From: Druceiella hillmani
Taxonomy: Eukaryota > Arthropoda > Insecta > Lepidoptera > Hepialidae
Direction of reading: 5' to 3'
DNA: 64,000 nucleotides
Assembly: GCA_039881145.1 (NCBI GenBank)
Contig: JAYKKI010000061.1
Location: forward strand, 10,390,001-10,454,000
The notes beneath the pieces are model-generated. The model was not told the DNA's origin. It saw only the letters and a list, made by a program, of their open reading frames with translations, and did no database searches. Made by a program: the position numbers and the translations under genes. Of this stretch, positions 62,414 through 64,000 are shown one piece after another. Within the stretch, counting starts at the first letter, position 1; each line of letters starts with the position of its first letter.

Positions 62414-64000
62414 GCCAATTTCGGTATGGAAAGAAATGATATGCCGTGGAGAAGGCCATTATATGACACTGAGTAATTTGATTGTAAAATTACCTTATTA
62501 TTCAAATTAATTATTATTTCAAATTAATTAAATTATTATTATTAAAATGAAGTGTAACGTAAGTTCGATTGATTAATTCAACTAACGTATTTTTTATTAA
62601 TTTTTCTTTAAATAAAGGCCAAAATATTAATAATAATTATTATAAATAATATCTACAATCCAATTATCAGAAAAACAAATTTCATTATTAATTTTATAAT
62701 GCACAGTTACAACATATGAAATATACGCAGTAAAGTTTTTAATGTAATGTTTGACATTTTTCAGGTGAATAATGATAAGTGCACTAGATGGACGTGCCAG
62801 ATGTTGTAAAATGTAAAAACAATACTTATATTTTGATTTCTTGATTTAAATAATTTTGTGCTATTAAAACAATTTAAAACACGAAAAAATATTATAAAAA
62901 TATTTTATTTTTCAAAATCTTTGTACAAAAAATAAATAGCAAAATCTATTATCCCAACTGGCAGTGCCATAATAGTTTTTTTTGCATTGCTCTGTGTAAA
63001 ATAATTGTATCTTTTTTCTTTATTATTTTGCTGTTGACGGTAATTTCCCACTTCAACATTTTTTCCAACCGACAAGATTTCCCCAAAAACCTTATATCTA
63101 AACAATTAATAAAACATTAAGTTTTCAAGCATTGTAAATAGTAAACGTTTTCAAGCATTGTGGAATTCATTAAAAGTTTGTTTTACATAAACATATAATT
63201 TATCAACCTTTGGTTTAATTAATTTATAATTGACAATTAAATTTACGTATAAAATGTAATATACTTACATCCATAATACAAAATTCGGCGCTAAACTTTA
63301 AAATCAAATCATTTAGATTTAAAACGGTATTTTAATTTTAATGATAATGAAATAACTAATAATTAAAGTTACAAAGATTTCTGTCTTAGATGTTAAATGT
63401 ATTCGTAGGATAATTACTATAGTTGGATTCTTGTTATAATCCTTAGAAGAAAAAATAGTAGAAACGCCAACATATAAAGAAAATGCAGGACCTTTAAAAT
63501 GTTCCGAGTTTTTTCTAGAACTACCATAAATGGTAAATTATTATTGGCTGATCAAAGCATTCGTCTTTAAACTATGCACACGGGGATATAACTGATCAGT
63601 TTCTAGTTTGTCAATAAGGTAGTCGTAAATTACAGAGGCAAGAGAGAGAGAAGCGATTAAGGTGCATCTCATACATTTATACTTTATTGTTATCATATTA
63701 CAATTCATTTATTTTGGCTTCAATAAATAATATCAAAGTAAAAAACACAAGAATGCATGAAAAGTATATTAACGTTATAACCAAGACATTCAGATTATTT
63801 GCAACCTAAAATTGATTAGGATAAATGTAATTACCTTTCTTGAATGATATATGTAAGTTTACAAATTTCAATGTTAAAAGACATGTCTTTCTATTTTATC
63901 ACCTCTTAAAATGTAATACTAATTAATTCAGCTGTCGAAAAAAGAAGAGGAAAAAAAATTAAAGTGACGAGCATTATTTTTCTTTTGGCCTACGCGACCT
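62414..64000. other. No feature recognised at the right end
   Basis: AT-rich. A minus frame at 63105-62905 has no motif. The gene A signal exon may lie here unrecognised or beyond the window. Confidence 0.45.

Overview
The window is AT-rich nuclear DNA from an arthropod, almost certainly an insect. It has short exons with GT-AG introns, long (TA)n runs, a CLIP-domain trypsin-like serine protease family, Ty3/gypsy, pogo-like and mariner-like transposons, and several LINE pieces. The order cannot be fixed from the sequence; a beetle or another TE-rich insect is plausible. There is no bacterial, CRISPR or rRNA signal.

The core is a cluster of CLIP-domain protease genes in different states of decay. 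Gene A (minus strand, 59,596 down to 47,087) is open from the CLIP domain to the stop in six exons, all with matching splice phases; only the signal-peptide exon was not found. Copy B (plus, 1,887-3,057) has only its last two exons in the window and is open. Gene C (minus, pieces from about 14,876 to 12,185) and gene D (plus, pieces at 31,072, 32,562, 42,973 and about 43,890) are pseudogenes with lost cysteines, stops and frameshifts. One unrelated gene end (gene X, plus, 21,203-22,355) lies between them and is not identified.

Layout: the window is organised as a large imperfect palindrome. Bases ~75-4,600 (copy B and its flanks) reappear inverted at ~45,560-50,620 (3' half of gene A). Bases ~4,735-10,140 (gypsy, pogo piece, palindromic MITE, unknown flank) reappear inverted at ~35,340-42,115. 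Between the arms are pseudogenes C and D, a 1.3-1.45 kb repeat family present in two direct copies plus an inverted half copy, gene X, a mariner-like relic, LINE scraps, a ~170 bp tandem repeat and long stretches where nothing was recognised. From 50.6 to 59.6 kb are the introns and 5' exons of gene A, with a LINE in one intron; 59.6-64 kb holds a LINE tail, a mariner relic and a (TA)n tract beside a GC-richer hairpin.

Taken together, an extracellular CLIPB-type protease gene was duplicated, partly in inverted orientation, and then broken up by transposons. The one nearly complete gene would encode a secreted zymogen cleaved after Arg in DKER|IVGG, with trypsin-like specificity. This is the kind of enzyme used in melanization or Toll cascades, but that role is inferred from the family.
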